From Marinihelvus sp963695135 (lineage in GTDB: Bacteria; Pseudomonadota; Gammaproteobacteria; Xanthomonadales; SZUA-36): DNA of 64,000 bases. The position numbers and the translations under genes were made by a program. The stretch covers positions 764,337-828,336 of the forward strand of contig CAVOGA010000003.1 of the NCBI GenBank assembly GCA_963695135.1, in the 5' to 3' direction. Shown piece by piece: positions 63,748 to 64,000 of this stretch. The notes under the pieces were generated by a model. It saw only the letters and a program-made list of their open reading frames with translations. It had not been told where the DNA came from and did no database searches. How positions within the stretch are numbered: the stretch's first letter is position 1; every line of letters starts with the position of its first letter.

Positions 63748-64000
63748 ATGTTTGAGTTCGACGAGTCCAAAAGCCAATCCAACCTCAAGAAACACGGCAT
63801 TGATTTCGTTGAAGCTCAACGGCTCTGGAACGATTCCAATTTATTGGAGGTTCCAGCCAGGACCGTCGATGAGCCCAGGTATCTGCTCATCGGCACAATT
63901 GAAGCTAAGCATTGGTCGGCTGTAGTGACCTATCGGAATGAGAGCATTCGAATGATCTCAGTCCGAAGATCCAGAGCCGAGGAAGTGAGTCTCTATGATG
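63748..64000 (+). CDS. brnT: Cassette gene 8: BrnT-family toxin (cut by window edge)
   Basis: 84 residues visible, nearly complete. MFEFDESKSQSNLKKHGIDF and VEAQRLWND, then RYLLIGTIEAKHWSAVVTYR and IRMISVRRSRAEEVSLYD match BrnT ribonuclease toxins. A BrnA antitoxin gene should follow right of the window. A TATAGT at 63733-63738 may be its -10. Typical order is toxin first, unlike yefM-yoeB. Confidence 0.85.
   Translation, partial: MFEFDESKSQSNLKKHGIDFVEAQRLWNDSNLLEVPARTVDEPRYLLIGTIEAKHWSAVVTYRNESIRMISVRRSRAEEVSLYD

Noticed and set aside
1..64000. Insertion sequences or transposases
   Set aside because: No transposase motif or flanking terminal inverted repeats found in any frame.

Overview
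The window looks like one chromosomal contig from a GC-rich gammaproteobacterium. The conserved block pdhA-pdhB-pdhC / rpsB-tsf-pyrH-frr-uppS-cdsA-dxr-rseP-bamA-skp-lpxD-fabZ-lpxA-lpxB-rnhB has the gammaproteobacterial order. A Xanthomonadales/Chromatiales-like relative is plausible, but the genus cannot be fixed by eye.

Layout. (1) 1-7.1 kb, minus strand: a Wzx/Wzy-type exopolysaccharide operon reading leftward (outer-membrane barrel, Wza-like export protein, Wzz-like co-polymerase, BY-kinase, initiating sugar transferase, O-antigen ligase/polymerase-like protein, GT4 glycosyltransferase cut by the window edge). (2) 7.1-11.3 kb, plus strand: a GINT1-like beta-propeller protein and a secreted parallel beta-helix protein. 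(3) 11.5-28.3 kb, plus strand: a hybrid NRPS/PKS cluster on three overlapping genes. Its domain order is A-PCP / KS-AT-ACP-aminotransferase-C-A-PCP / TubC dock-C-degenerate A-PCP. No thioesterase is present. It is followed by two alpha/beta hydrolases with atypical nucleophile elbows, a TIGR04325-type methyltransferase, a lipoprotein and an EntD/Sfp-type phosphopantetheinyl transferase. A GT4 glycosyltransferase comes next. (4) 29.6-31.5 kb, minus strand: a cupin/JmjC-like protein and tryptophan 2,3-dioxygenase. (5) 31.6-50.3 kb: pyruvate dehydrogenase genes, then translation, isoprenoid, phospholipid, outer-membrane assembly and lipid A genes. (6) 50.3-60 kb: mixed core and hypothetical genes and a tRNA-Val. 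(7) 60.1-64 kb: a gene-cassette array with seven attC sites, small AT-richer genes and toxin-antitoxin cassettes. No integron integrase is in the window.

How it fits together. The biosynthetic cluster should load a branched aliphatic (Val-like) residue, extend it with malonyl-CoA, convert the beta-keto group to an amine on the aminotransferase, couple a glycine, and pass the chain to a last module whose adenylation domain has lost its core. The PPTase can activate the carrier domains. The flanking glycosyltransferases and polysaccharide export operon leave open a link between the peptide and the cell surface.

Sequence quality. Many genes are broken by single-base frameshifts. These include essential ones (pyrH, cdsA, dxr, rseP, pdhB). 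Each one I could resolve against a conserved motif fits one extra base. They are densest at 9.5-24 kb and absent from 42.2-57.3 kb. I read them as sequence errors, not decay, and give each broken gene as one feature spanning its frames.
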